A stretch of 64,000 bases of DNA, taken from NCBI GenBank assembly GCA_910574015.1, contig CAJSYQ010000016.1:1-64000 (forward strand), read 5' to 3'. Below the pieces are notes generated by a model. The model worked only from the letters and a program-made list of their open reading frames with translations. It was not told the DNA's origin and searched no databases. Origin of the DNA: Eubacteriaceae bacterium (lineage in GTDB: Bacteria > Bacillota > Clostridia > Lachnospirales > Lachnospiraceae). Shown piece by piece: positions 53,741 through 62,783 of the stretch (position 1 is the first letter of the stretch; each line of letters opens with the position of its first letter). The translations under genes and the position numbers were made by a program.

Positions 53741-54587
53741 ATTGTCCTCCTTGTAATAGCTCAAGAACTGCTTTATAATCCCTTTCGGGATGTTTTTTCA
53801 TGGCAAGCTCTGCTAATTTTTTTGCAAGTTTTCGATATACAGCCTGTTCTTCCTCTGTCAGCACTGCCAGATGTCCCGCCACCGTGGCCGCATCATTTCT
53901 CTCGATGGGACCGGTAAGGGCCTGTTGGGGCGTCGTGGCGAGAAGTCTGCGGATATTCCCCTCTACAAGGGGCTCCACAAGCTCCCGTGCCTCCTCCTGC
54001 CGGAATCCACAGTCCTGCAGCATCTCAATGCTCATCTGATACAGACCGATCATCATATTGCTCACCATGGATGCCGCCGCATGATACCGCATTTTCTTCG
54101 AAGAGTCAATGATACGGAAACGAAGCCCCGTCTGCTCCAGGACATCCCCCACCAGCTCCAGTGCCCTCCTGTCACCCTCCAGAGTGAACAGTATATGATT
54201 TAATTGTTGATAGGAAGTATATTTGCTGCTGAACGCATACATAGGATGGACAGAACAGCCGGACGCACCGGCCCGCTCCCTGCCTGAGAATATATTGGAT
54301 GACAATGAGCCGCTGAGATGGCAGATTATTTTCCCTTTTATCGGTTCCTCTGCGATCTGTTCCCAAATGGACCGGATGATCCCATCCGGCGTGGCAATAA
54401 AGATTATATCGCTCTTCCTCACCAGTTCTCCCAGAGAGGAAAAGGCTTTTGTGCCTGTGAAAGTCGCGGCAGATTCCACGCTCTCCCTGCTTTTACTAAA
54501 ATATCCGGCTATGGCTGCCCCTTGTTCCCTCAGATATTTCCCTATGGAACAACCGGCTTTTCCGGCGCCGACGATTCCTATTGTCAT
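53694..54587 (-). CDS. panG: DUF2520 Rossmann protein, probable ketopantoate reductase PanG
   Basis: A 297-residue protein with an N-terminal NAD(P)-binding Rossmann fold ([17 protein letters not shown]) and a helical DUF2520 domain ([19 protein letters not shown]). DUF2520 proteins of this type (PanG) were shown in Francisella and some Firmicutes to be ketopantoate reductases that replace PanE. Being first in an operon with panB, panC and panD and lacking a nearby panE fits that role. Catalysis is inferred, not shown. Its stop lies 47 bp inside panB. Confidence 0.83.
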   Translation of the reverse strand: MTIGIVGAGKAGCSIGKYLREQGAAIAGYFSKSRESVESAATFTGTKAFSSLGELVRKSDIIFIATPDGIIRSIWEQIAEEPIKGKIICHLSGSLSSNIFSGRERAGASGCSVHPMYAFSSKYTSYQQLNHILFTLEGDRRALELVGDVLEQTGLRFRIIDSSKKMRYHAAASMVSNMMIGLYQMSIEMLQDCGFRQEEARELVEPLVEGNIRRLLATTPQQALTGPIERNDAATVAGHLAVLTEEEQAVYRKLAKKLAELAMKKHPERDYKAVLELLQGGQCEEYSCDISAGEGEW

Positions 54588-54636
54588 GTCATCACCTTCA
54601 TCTGATGCAGTTTCCTACGAATACCGCTCAACTCAC

Positions 54637-54665
54637 AGAATACCACAAAAGACTGGGATTTGCAA
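54637..54665 (-). promoter_or_regulatory. pan operon promoter
   Basis: Minus strand: TTGCAA (54660-54665), 17-bp spacer, TATTCT (54637-54642), about 50 bp before panG. Confidence 0.5.
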
Positions 54666-54669
54666 GAAA

Positions 54670-55276
54670 AAGAAAACCTGCTGCTCGAACCTGCTCGGAA
54701 AATTCTTCAAAGAAGATTGCTGTTATCAATGCTTGTTCACCATCACCGCACGGACAACGGTTTTCACTACGTCCTCCTAACACTACTATACAGTTATTGA
54801 GGTAATTATCTCGTGAATCCTGAGTGAAATCCAGACACTCTGTTGTAGAGCGCTTACCATCAACGTCTAAGAAGGGGCTGCACACCCTAAAATGAGCCGG
54901 TAACAATAGATGGAAAGTCCGACTTCATCTTTCTGGAATAAGCAAGCAACCGAAAACAAGAGATAGACCAGTTTCTAAGCGAAAATGGATTTAAACGTGA
55001 CACATCACGTTCAGAATTAGGAAATACAATTACGTCACCACTTGCGAAAAAAATATTGGGGTATGAACAAATGGACTATTATATCCCAATAAAAGAAAAA
55101 GCTTATGTGTAATATTTTTGCTGAAGCTGGCGCATTTACACTTATGATGAGATTAACAAATACGCAGTATGCGGCAGTTTATGGGGAGCTGAAAAATACA
55201 CCCTAGAACCATGTATAATAATCAAGGAGCCATACATGAAAATAGAATCTGTATTAATATTAGATGAATAAAATAA
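54670..55276. other. Degraded intergenic region with short coding relics
   Basis: About 600 bp without an intact gene. Plus-strand short readings: NRKQEIDQFLSENGFKRD (about 54950) ending at a stop near 55112, and MMRLTNTQYAAVYGELKNT ending near 55205. A minus-strand reading at 54628-54906 has CIVVLGGRSENRCPCGDGE. None has a convincing start and family. This looks like eroded accessory DNA. Confidence 0.5.
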
Positions 55277-55324
55277 AACTCCCGCAGGAAACCGGGTGAT
55301 GAGACACACCGGATCCTGCAGGAG
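55277..55324 (-). terminator. Terminator of the chemotaxis-receptor relic
   Basis: Minus strand: ACTCCTGCAGG and CCTGCGGGAGT with an imperfect inner stem, followed by TTTTATTTTATT. Confidence 0.82.
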
Positions 55325-55339
55325 TCCTGCTTCTATCTG

Positions 55340-55735
55340 TCAGCTTATACGGAACTGGCTGATCAAACCGTTTAAGGTTCTGGCCTGTTCGGACAATTCC
55401 CTGGAAACCGCAGCGCTTTCCTCAGCAATGGAAGAATTCGTCTGTACGACTCCCGAAATCTCCTTGATCCCCTCTTCCACAAAGGCGATCATCTCTGTCT
55501 GCCGGACACTGGCAGCCGCAATATCGTCCATCAGTATCTTGATGGATTGCAGTTCCGGATTCTGTGGATCAGCAAGAAGCTGATGTACCTCACTTCCCAG
55601 TGCAAAAGCTGTCATATAATTTGTTATATCGTTTTCTGAAACAAAACGCCATAAAAGCAGCATCCCCGCAATAAAAATAACAGTCATAATAATACTGATA
55701 CGCGTTGCAAGCTTACTGTTTGTGGGAAATCTCAT
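55340..55735 (-). pseudogene. Internally deleted methyl-accepting chemotaxis protein
   Basis: An open 131-residue reading that joins the extreme N-terminus of a chemoreceptor (RISIIMTVIFIAGMLLLWR membrane helix, then the start of the extracellular domain) to the extreme C-terminus (VEEGIKEISGVVQTNSSIAEESAAVSRELSEQA...LNGLISQF). The sensor domain, HAMP and signalling hairpin are missing. The frame is kept, so a short membrane coiled coil may still be made, but it cannot signal to CheA. A terminator remains. Confidence 0.82.
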
Positions 55736-55771
55736 AATAAATCACCTTTTGACTATTAAATTTACAAATAA

Positions 55772-57742
55772 TCAGCAGATCTCTGCTCCGGCGGGCATAT
55801 TTTTATCGGGTGTCATCAGTGCCAGGCCTCCTTCTGCATCCTCGGCGCAGAGCAGCATCCCCTCTGAGAGCACTCCCGCGAGTTTTGCCGGTTTCAGGTT
55901 CACAAGAACCATGACCTTCTTCCCCACCATGTCCTCTGGGGAATAATATTTCTTAATGCCAGATACGATCTGTTTTACCTCGCTGCCGATCTTTACCTTA
56001 GAGCATAGCAGCTTCTTTGATTTCGGTACCTCTTCACAGGCAATGATCTCCCCTACCTGGAACTGCAGCTTCATAAAATCATCAAAGGTAATCTCTGGCT
56101 TCGCCTCTATGTCGATCCCCTCCTCTTCCTGTTCCCCTTGTGCGCTGCTGTCTGTCTCACCATCCTGGGACGCTGTCTTTTCCTCCACCGCCTTCAGCAC
56201 CTCTTCCACATCAAGCCGTGCAAAGAGTATATCGGGCTTTTCCACCACCTTTGTGCCAGAGGGATACGCCCCAAAGGAACCAAGCTCTGCCAGTTGGCAG
56301 GATCCTGCATGAATCTGTGCCAGAATCTTCTGCGATGTCTCCGGCATAAAGGATTCCAGCAGAACGGCACCGATGCGGATGCCCTCCATGAGATGGTAGA
56401 GGACGGTGGCGAGACGGTCTTTCTTCGCCTCATCCTTGGCCAGAACCCATGGCTCTGTCTCATCAATATATTTATTGCAGCGCTTGAATAGAACGAAGAT
56501 CTCTGTGATGGCATCCGCCACCCGGAGCTGTTCCATCTTCTCGGTCACTCGGCCCGGTGCGGCCTCTGCTACTGCCTTTAAGTCAGCATCTATCGTTTCG
56601 GTAATGCCTTTGTCCTCCACCACACCGCCAAAATATTTGTTGCTCATGGAGATGGTGCGGTTCACTAGATTGCCGAGGGTATTGGCAAGATCGGAATTCA
56701 TACGTTCCACCATCAGTTCCCAGGTAATGACGCCGTCGTTGTCAAATGGCATCTCATGAAGAACAAAGTAGCGCACCGCATCTACCCCGAAGCACTCCAC
56801 CAGTTCATCCGCATAGAGAACATTTCCCTTGCTCTTACTCATCTTTCCGTCGCCCTGCAGCAGCCAGGGGTGTCCGAACACCTGCTTCGGCAGCGGCACA
56901 TCCAGGGCCATTAGGATGATTGGCCAGTAGATCGTATGAAAACGAATAATATCCTTCCCGATCAAATGGAGATCCGCCGGCCAGTATTTTCCGTACAGGT
57001 CGCCGTGATCTCCGTCCGCATCGTATCCCAGACCGGTTATATAATTGCTGAGGGCGTCCAGCCAGACATAGACGATATGCCCCGGATCAAAATCCACCGG
57101 AATTCCCCACTGAAAGCTGGTGCGGGACACACACAGATCCTGCAGGCCCGGCTTCAGAAAATTATTCACCATCTCATTCTTTCTGGACTCCGGCTGGATA
57201 AATTCGGGATGTTCCTCTATATGCCTCATAAGACGATCCTGGTATTTACTTAATTTTAGAAAGTACGCCTCCTCTTTCGCCGGCTGGCATTCCCTGCCGC
57301 AGTCCGGACATTTGCCATCCACCAGCTGGGATGAGGTGAAAAAGGATTCACAGGGGGTACAGTACATCCCCTCATAGTGCCCTTTATAGATATCGCCCTT
57401 GTCATAGAGCTTCTTAAAGATTCTCTTTATCTGAGCTTCGTGATCCCCATCTGTGGTTCGGATAAATTTATCATACGAAGTGTTCATCAAATCCCAGATC
57501 CGTCGAATCTCAGTTGACACCCCGTCTACAAATTGCTTAGGTGAAATCCCTGCCTCCTCCGCCTTCAGCTCAATCTTCTGTCCATGCTCATCCGTACCTG
57601 TCTGGAAGCGCACGTCATATCCCTGGAAACGCTTATAGCGTGCAATGGCGTCGGCCAGCACGATCTCATAGGTATTTCCAATATGCGGCTTGCCCGATGT
57701 ATAGGCGATGGCCGTCGTGAGATAATACGGTTTTTCATTCAC
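55772..57742 (-). CDS. metG: Methionyl-tRNA synthetase
   Basis: A 656-residue class I tRNA synthetase: HIGN (PHIGNTYE) and KMSKSKGN signatures, a CP zinc knuckle (CTPCESFFT...CPDCGRE), an anticodon-binding domain, and a C-terminal EMAP/Trbp111-type tRNA-binding domain (FDDFMKLQFQVGEIIACEEVPKSKKLL). I start at GTG 57742 with GGAGG seven bases upstream; an in-frame ATG at 57760 overlaps that site. The leader holds a terminator-like hairpin between the promoter (57819-57847) and the RBS. Confidence 0.95.
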   Translation of the reverse strand: MNEKPYYLTTAIAYTSGKPHIGNTYEIVLADAIARYKRFQGYDVRFQTGTDEHGQKIELKAEEAGISPKQFVDGVSTEIRRIWDLMNTSYDKFIRTTDGDHEAQIKRIFKKLYDKGDIYKGHYEGMYCTPCESFFTSSQLVDGKCPDCGRECQPAKEEAYFLKLSKYQDRLMRHIEEHPEFIQPESRKNEMVNNFLKPGLQDLCVSRTSFQWGIPVDFDPGHIVYVWLDALSNYITGLGYDADGDHGDLYGKYWPADLHLIGKDIIRFHTIYWPIILMALDVPLPKQVFGHPWLLQGDGKMSKSKGNVLYADELVECFGVDAVRYFVLHEMPFDNDGVITWELMVERMNSDLANTLGNLVNRTISMSNKYFGGVVEDKGITETIDADLKAVAEAAPGRVTEKMEQLRVADAITEIFVLFKRCNKYIDETEPWVLAKDEAKKDRLATVLYHLMEGIRIGAVLLESFMPETSQKILAQIHAGSCQLAELGSFGAYPSGTKVVEKPDILFARLDVEEVLKAVEEKTASQDGETDSSAQGEQEEEGIDIEAKPEITFDDFMKLQFQVGEIIACEEVPKSKKLLCSKVKIGSEVKQIVSGIKKYYSPEDMVGKKVMVLVNLKPAKLAGVLSEGMLLCAEDAEGGLALMTPDKNMPAGAEIC

Positions 57743-57769
57743 ATTAATTCCTCCATTCATTCGTCAACA

Positions 57770-57795
57770 AAAACCCGCCTTCTCAGACGGGTTTT
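57770..57795 (-). terminator. Terminator-like hairpin in the metG leader
   Basis: Minus strand: AAAACCCGTCT and AGGCGGGTTTT (one mismatch) with a 4-nt loop and a T run into TTTTTG. It ends the GH43 transcript and also lies in the metG leader, downstream of the metG promoter. Confidence 0.8.
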
Positions 57796-57818
57796 TATAC
57801 GTCCTTCACTAATTACCT

Positions 57819-57847
57819 ATTTTAGGAAAAAAGAGGCAGATTGTCAA
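57819..57847 (-). promoter_or_regulatory. metG promoter
   Basis: Minus strand: TTGACA (57842-57847), 17-bp spacer, TAAAAT (57819-57824). The expected leader is about 70 nt. Confidence 0.75.
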
Positions 57848-57872
57848 GGATAACTAAATGAAATTGCATCGG

Positions 57873-60221
57873 TTACCGGTTAAGGATCGGAAGTCCGTTT
57901 TCCCCCCATACCACTTTGCGGATCCTGGCGCTTCGGCATGGGTCATAGAGCGAATCTCCTCTGGCGCGGCCGCATTTATTTTCGTAGCAGTCCCTGCCCC
58001 GGGAATGATACACAAAGATATCATTTCCAGCCTCATCCTTGGTAAAGGAGTTGTGTCCCGGCCCATATTCATCCACCAGATCTTCCGAGGTAAGCGCCGG
58101 GGTTTTCTGCTTCGTCCATGAGCTGACATTCATAAGATTGGCAGTGGCATCCGCATACAGATAGCCGATGCAGTATTCCGGCCCTGTGCCCGATGCCGAA
58201 TAGGCTATGATCACCCTGCCGTCATGCTGCAGAACAGACGGCCCTTCATTTACAGCGAAGGTCGCACATTCCCAATAATATTCCGGCCTGGTGAGGCATA
58301 CCGGCTGGGTAATAGTCTTCCAGGGCTCTTTCGGATCGATCTGCGCCATATACAGATTGGATGCCGGTCCCTGCTGCGCCCATATGACGTAATGTTTCCC
58401 ATTACACTCAAAATAAGTCATATCCAGCGAGAAACGGCTGAAGGAAAAGGTATCACCGGAGACAGCCTGGAATTTACCCATCTCCGTCCAGGAATCATTA
58501 TAGGGATCCTGGCCGCTGCACTGCAGTACACAGCAGTTGATCAGCCAGCGGTCCGTGTTACTGCTGCTTCCGGCATAATACATATACCATTTTCCACCGA
58601 TATAGTGCATCTCTGGAGCCCATATAAACCGGTGGGACTGGTTACTGGCCGTAGGTTTCCAGATCACCTTTTCCTCAGCGTTTTTCAGACCCTCCAGTGT
58701 CTCTGATCTTCTCAGAACAACCCTGTCATATCCATTCATGTCCTGTTCACCATCCATTGGGTAGGATGCCGTAAAGTAATAATACTGCTTTCCGTCCTCT
58801 CCCACCCCTCTGGTTATATAGGGATCCGCCCGGTTCTCAATAAAAACCTCTGTCTCCGTACCCTTTGCATTCACATCCTGGACCTTAGTATCTGCATAGA
58901 GCTTTGCAATTTCCGCATCGGTCTTTCCTTTATCGTACACTCTCACATCCCTGACAAATCCCATCCAGGTGGGATCGTTATAGGATGACTTCCCTATATA
59001 CGCGGCGATATCACTTCCAAAATCGCTGATCCTCCGGTTCGTTTTGGCAGAACCAACCTTTTCTCCATTGAGATATCCGGTAATGCTGTCCGGTGTGATC
59101 ACTGTTACATAGTGGTTCCAGCCCGCCTCTGTAATGGGTCCGTTCACTCCATTCGCATCTGGATTTACGGATGCGCTTATCCCCACTTCTGTACTCCAGG
59201 GCTCCGCTGCATTACTGGAATCCGTGATGACCGATTTCATACGCCCGTCCAGATTGCTGGGATTTAAAATCCAGTATGACACCGGAAGGCTCTCCTTTGT
59301 TCCCACATACATCGCACTGGTGTTTTTCTTAAAGCTGTAGTTCCTCAGCCAGATAGAGATGGTTAAGGTATCCTTTCCGGCAAATACCTTTTCCGGCAGT
59401 TTGATAAATCCATTCTTCTCCAGCAGCAGTGACTGGTTTTCCTGCATCACCGGACTGACCCCTGTCAGCTCTGCATCATTCCCCCTGCCGGACTGGTCAA
59501 GGAGCTTCTTTCCGTCCATACTACAGGTCATATCGTAGTGAATAAGCTCCTCCTTATTTACAACCGGGCCCGGATCGGGCGACGGGGCTGCCTCAGCAGT
59601 AACCGAGGCGGTTCTCGTGGCGGTTCCCTCTGTTGTCTTTATCTTTGCCTGTACTTTCGCCGCCCCCTGTTTCACTGCCTTAACGGAAACAGACTTCTTC
59701 GACTGACCGGACAGGGACACAGCATCACCCCCTGCTGTCACAGACCACTTCACACTGCTGATCTTGAGCCCGGTGGTATTCCGAATGCTAATCTGCCCGG
59801 TTTCACCGGTCTTCAGGGCAAGGCTTGTTTTGTCGAGCTTCAATGTGCTATCCGTAACCGGCTTCGTAACCGATACCTTCAATGTCCTGTTATATGTTTT
59901 GGCACCGGCTTTTATTTTTGCTTTCACAGTGGCCGATCCCTTTTTCTTTCCTTTGATGGTAATACCCGATTTGTTCTTTTTGGAGAGTCCGATGACGGAC
60001 TTACCTTTTGATATCGTCCATTTAACACTTTTAATCTTTTTTCCCGATGAATTCTTTATCTTCACTCTCTTGCTCTTTTTCACCTTCACCTGAAGTGAGG
60101 TCTTACTGAGAGTGACTCCCTTTTTCTTCTTTGCCGCCTGGGCGGTCAATGCAGAGAAAGGAATGACCATCAGGGAGGCCGCCAGCATCAGTGACAGCGG
60201 CTTTTTCCATTGCAGTCTCAT
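57873..60221 (-). CDS. Secreted GH43 glycosidase with BIG2-like and LamG domains
   Basis: A 782-residue secreted enzyme. A signal peptide (MRLQWKK..., cleavage near AQAA) is followed by two Lys-rich BIG2-like modules (about residues 30-115 and 120-210), a LamG/concanavalin-like domain (GRGNDAELTG...YIGKSSYNDPTWMGFVRDVRVYDKG) and a C-terminal GH43 five-bladed propeller. Catalytic candidates: Asp in NRADPYITR (base), Asp in LDMTYF (pKa modulator) and Glu in VNEGPSVL (acid). Substrates are likely arabinan or arabinoxylan, but the subfamily cannot be fixed. AGGGGGC precedes the ATG. The divergent AraC regulator probably controls it. Confidence 0.88.
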   Translation of the reverse strand: MRLQWKKPLSLMLAASLMVIPFSALTAQAAKKKKGVTLSKTSLQVKVKKSKRVKIKNSSGKKIKSVKWTISKGKSVIGLSKKNKSGITIKGKKKGSATVKAKIKAGAKTYNRTLKVSVTKPVTDSTLKLDKTSLALKTGETGQISIRNTTGLKISSVKWSVTAGGDAVSLSGQSKKSVSVKAVKQGAAKVQAKIKTTEGTATRTASVTAEAAPSPDPGPVVNKEELIHYDMTCSMDGKKLLDQSGRGNDAELTGVSPVMQENQSLLLEKNGFIKLPEKVFAGKDTLTISIWLRNYSFKKNTSAMYVGTKESLPVSYWILNPSNLDGRMKSVITDSSNAAEPWSTEVGISASVNPDANGVNGPITEAGWNHYVTVITPDSITGYLNGEKVGSAKTNRRISDFGSDIAAYIGKSSYNDPTWMGFVRDVRVYDKGKTDAEIAKLYADTKVQDVNAKGTETEVFIENRADPYITRGVGEDGKQYYYFTASYPMDGEQDMNGYDRVVLRRSETLEGLKNAEEKVIWKPTASNQSHRFIWAPEMHYIGGKWYMYYAGSSSNTDRWLINCCVLQCSGQDPYNDSWTEMGKFQAVSGDTFSFSRFSLDMTYFECNGKHYVIWAQQGPASNLYMAQIDPKEPWKTITQPVCLTRPEYYWECATFAVNEGPSVLQHDGRVIIAYSASGTGPEYCIGYLYADATANLMNVSSWTKQKTPALTSEDLVDEYGPGHNSFTKDEAGNDIFVYHSRGRDCYENKCGRARGDSLYDPCRSARIRKVVWGENGLPILNR

Positions 60222-60260
60222 AACAGATGCCCCCTTAATTATAAATATTTGGATAAGATC

Positions 60261-60304
60261 ATTATAAAAGAGACGAAATGGCAAGTCTATGATAAGAACT
60301 GCCA
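60261..60304 (-). promoter_or_regulatory. GH43 promoter with overlapping inverted repeat
   Basis: Minus strand: TAGACT (60284-60289), 17-bp spacer, TATAAT (60261-60266). TGGCA (60279-60283) and TGCCA (60300-60304) flank the -35 and form a candidate AraC site. Confidence 0.5.
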
Positions 60305-60376
60305 TAAACTTGTAATTTTCTGCTTTTTATGGTAAGCTGTGTCTATAAGCATACATTATTTTAGGGATGTGAAAAG

Positions 60377-61162
60377 ATGATTCAAGTTGTTGATATGGGG
60401 TATCAATTTGTGAATGTTGGCGGCTTTGAGGCAGACCGCCCGGAGGGATCCGGGGATTACCTCTTTCTTTATCTGCGCTGTCCGACGGAGGTATGCCTTG
60501 AGGGAGAGTACCAATGGATCCCCGCAGAAACTTATATTATATTTGAGAAAGGGGCACCCCAAATCTATCGGAAATGGGACGCCCATTTTATCAATGACTG
60601 GATTCATTTTGATTTTGACCGCTACGACGGATATTTTGAAAGGCTGGACATCCCGCTGAACACCCCGCTGACTCTGCAGAATAATGCAGAAATTATGGAA
60701 ATGACCTCCTCGCTCCTGATCGAATATTTTAGCAGCGGTACCGATCACGAGATGGTAATGGCAGAGAGAGCAGACGCACTCTTTCGCAAATTTGCCGAAT
60801 TGTATCATTTCTCCAATAATTACAGCACCAAAATGAATAACTACCGGGCCGCCTTTACCGATCTGCGCCACAAGATCCGGAACCGACAGTACTGCCCCAA
60901 TAATCTGGGCGAGACGGCACGACAGATGAATCTGAGCGTATCCTACTTCCAGCACCTCTACAAAGACTTTTTTGGAAATTCCATTCAAAAGGATATTATC
61001 CACGCCCGCATCGAACAGGCCGCCCACTTTCTTAAAAACACCGACCGCTCCATAAGCGACATTGCCCGGCTTTGCGGATATGACAATGTAGAGTATTTTT
61101 CCCGCAGCTTTAAAAAATACAAGGGATTATCGCCCCGCAACTACCGAAAGGAGAAGGCATGA
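60377..61162 (+). CDS. AraC family transcription regulator
   Basis: A 261-residue regulator. The N-terminal cupin-like half (EGEYQWIPAETYIIFEKGAPQIYRK) would bind a sugar. The C-terminal double HTH is clear: NLGETARQMNLSVSYFQHLYKDFFG for the first and SISDIARLCGYDNVEYFSRSFKKYKGLSPRNYR for the second. It is divergent from the GH43 gene across a 155-bp gap and probably induces it in the presence of arabinose-type oligosaccharides; the ligand is inferred. GGGATGTG precedes the ATG. Confidence 0.93.
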   Translation: MIQVVDMGYQFVNVGGFEADRPEGSGDYLFLYLRCPTEVCLEGEYQWIPAETYIIFEKGAPQIYRKWDAHFINDWIHFDFDRYDGYFERLDIPLNTPLTLQNNAEIMEMTSSLLIEYFSSGTDHEMVMAERADALFRKFAELYHFSNNYSTKMNNYRAAFTDLRHKIRNRQYCPNNLGETARQMNLSVSYFQHLYKDFFGNSIQKDIIHARIEQAAHFLKNTDRSISDIARLCGYDNVEYFSRSFKKYKGLSPRNYRKEKA

Positions 61163-61185
61163 TCCCAATACAGATACATCTGCGG

Positions 61186-61728
61186 TCAGAACAGACTGTT
61201 CCAGAAATCCTCCTGAAAGACCGGAGTGGGGTTCGCTCCCGTTTCCACTTCCTCCATGATCTTCTGGACCAGACTGTACTGCCCTTTGTCCGTGAACCGG
61301 ATAAACCACTGACATATGCCGGAAACGGACTCAATACAGCGGATGCCGTCCACATCATAGACAATCATGCTGTTTTTTAAGCTTTCTGCTTTCTCGATCT
61401 CTTCTTCCTCTTTCTCCAGCTCCCTTTCGCGCTCTGCTGCCTCTCTTATTTTCTCCTGTACCGCGTCCACGCTCCGGATCAGTTTCGTCCACTCCCGCTC
61501 TGTAAAGGAATTCGCTCCCAGCGGATAGCTCGGTTCCGATGTCCCGGTTCGGATGCGCTCCTCCAGCTCCTCACGCTGTCTCTGCACCAGATCAGAAAAT
61601 ACATCCGATACGCTCATACACGTCTCTGTTTTCTGCCCGCCCCGATTTCTATTGTCCTGACGCGGATAGAGATATTCTTCCTGACCCTTATAGCGGTCAA
61701 AATCCCTCATCACTCCTGCTGCACTCAT
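61186..61728 (-). CDS. Hypothetical coiled-coil protein
   Basis: I do not recognise this 180-residue cytoplasmic protein. The centre (about residues 75-117) is highly charged and predicted coiled coil (REAAERERELEKEEEEIEKAE). The C-terminal part (MIVYDVDGIRCIESVSGICQWFIRFTDKGQYSLVQKIMEE) looks globular. GGAGGAG precedes the ATG. It is convergent with the AraC gene and lies 23 bp from it. Confidence 0.7.
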   Translation of the reverse strand: MSAAGVMRDFDRYKGQEEYLYPRQDNRNRGGQKTETCMSVSDVFSDLVQRQREELEERIRTGTSEPSYPLGANSFTEREWTKLIRSVDAVQEKIREAAERERELEKEEEEIEKAESLKNSMIVYDVDGIRCIESVSGICQWFIRFTDKGQYSLVQKIMEEVETGANPTPVFQEDFWNSLF

Positions 61729-61879
61729 AGGCTCTCCTCCTCATTCTCTTAGTTGGTATATATTTCGTCAGGTTATGTCCGGGAGATTAGTATAGAATGC
61801 CGAAATCACCCATTGCAGCCATTCCTATTCTTTTGTATAATTTATTTATATAGGAAACCCTTGAGTTAACCGAACTTCT

Positions 61880-62082
61880 ATGGAGAGGCGGTGGATTTTC
61901 TATGACATCCTTTCCGCCCTCTTTGCCGCCCTGACTTCTATCCTTGCCAGGATCGGCATTACCGGAGTGGAATCCAACCTCGCCACAGCCATCCGCACAT
62001 GCGTCGTCCTTATTATGGCCTGGCTGGTCTCCTGATGATGATATGCGGTACACTTGTGATGATACAGGCAGACCTTCTGTAG
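61880..62082 (+). pseudogene. EamA/DMT transporter relic with both ends joined
   Basis: An N-terminal piece, RWIFYDILSALFAALTSILA and ESNLATAIRTCVVLIMAWLV, is the first helix pair of an EamA family transporter; it stops at 62035. In the next frame, GLLMMICGTLVMIQADLL matches the last helix of the same family and ends at 62082. The middle of the gene (about 80-100 codons per remaining helix pair) is missing. No ribosome binding site is visible. Confidence 0.78.
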
Positions 62083-62085
62083 TCC

Positions 62086-62769
62086 TTACCTTTTCGGCAT
62101 CTGAAAGTCCACAAGTGCTTTGTTCAGATAGTCATTAAAAGGTTTCATGATCCGAAAGAGCTCTGCGGCCTTCGTGACAAATACCGCTGCATCCCGCAGT
62201 TCATCATCCTCCATGGGATACTCCAGATACCAGCTCTTATATTTGAGATATTCGGCCTGCGGATGATCCTTCTGATAGCCCGCAGGAACCTTCTTCAATG
62301 CCGTCCCCTTCACAGCAAAATATTTTTCAAATTCCGGCTGGTGGATGATCCTCTCCCATTCTTCCCCATTCCCGGCAATATAATCCCGTACCATCGCCGT
62401 CGCCTCCTTAAACATATCGGCAAACAGCCCGCCGCCTAAGAAGGATTGGCCGCCGGGCTTTATCATAAGATAATATCCCACAGGAACCGGCAGCTTCCCC
62501 TTAGCGGACATATGGGCCCGGAATGCCGGATTATAAGGAGACTTATCATGACTGAAACGGGTATCCCTTACAATCTTAAAGGTAAGATCCTTCGGATCAT
62601 GCGGTAAGACGCTGCTGTCAAACTTTCCGATCTCCAGCATCAACGCCTGCAGGAGTTCGAGAAATTCAGCGTTTGCCCGTTTGAAATCTTCTTTATTTGC
62701 ATGATACCACTCACGATGGTTGTTCTCGCTTAGTGCCGATAGGTAATCCAAAATAATCTGTGTATTCAA
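62086..62769 (-). CDS. DUF2461 family protein
   Basis: A 227-residue protein of the DUF2461 (TIGR02453) family: NNHREWYHANKEDFKRANAEFLELL at the start, KIVRDTRFSHDKSPYNPAFRAHMS and GYYLMIKPGGQSFLGGGL in the centre. The role of the family is unknown. I start at TTG 62769 (GGAGAGG upstream), which avoids overlap with the sigma gene; the longer ATG reading from 62874 would overlap it by 91 bp. Probably cotranscribed with the sigma factor. Confidence 0.82.
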   Translation of the reverse strand: MNTQIILDYLSALSENNHREWYHANKEDFKRANAEFLELLQALMLEIGKFDSSVLPHDPKDLTFKIVRDTRFSHDKSPYNPAFRAHMSAKGKLPVPVGYYLMIKPGGQSFLGGGLFADMFKEATAMVRDYIAGNGEEWERIIHQPEFEKYFAVKGTALKKVPAGYQKDHPQAEYLKYKSWYLEYPMEDDELRDAAVFVTKAAELFRIMKPFNDYLNKALVDFQMPKR

Positions 62770-62783
62770 ATCGATCCTCTCCT

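Noticed and set aside
54628-54906. Minus-strand reading of 92 codons with RCPCGDGE
   Set aside because: No family, contains candidate pan promoter elements, and lies in a degraded region; a real gene cannot be supported.
54900-54960. GGAAAGTCCG-like string recalling RNase P RNA
   Set aside because: The other conserved parts of RNase P RNA are missing nearby; it is probably chance in eroded DNA.
57743-57872. T-box riboswitch ahead of metG
   Set aside because: Only about 70-130 nt are available and the T-box sequence is absent; only a simple terminator hairpin is seen.
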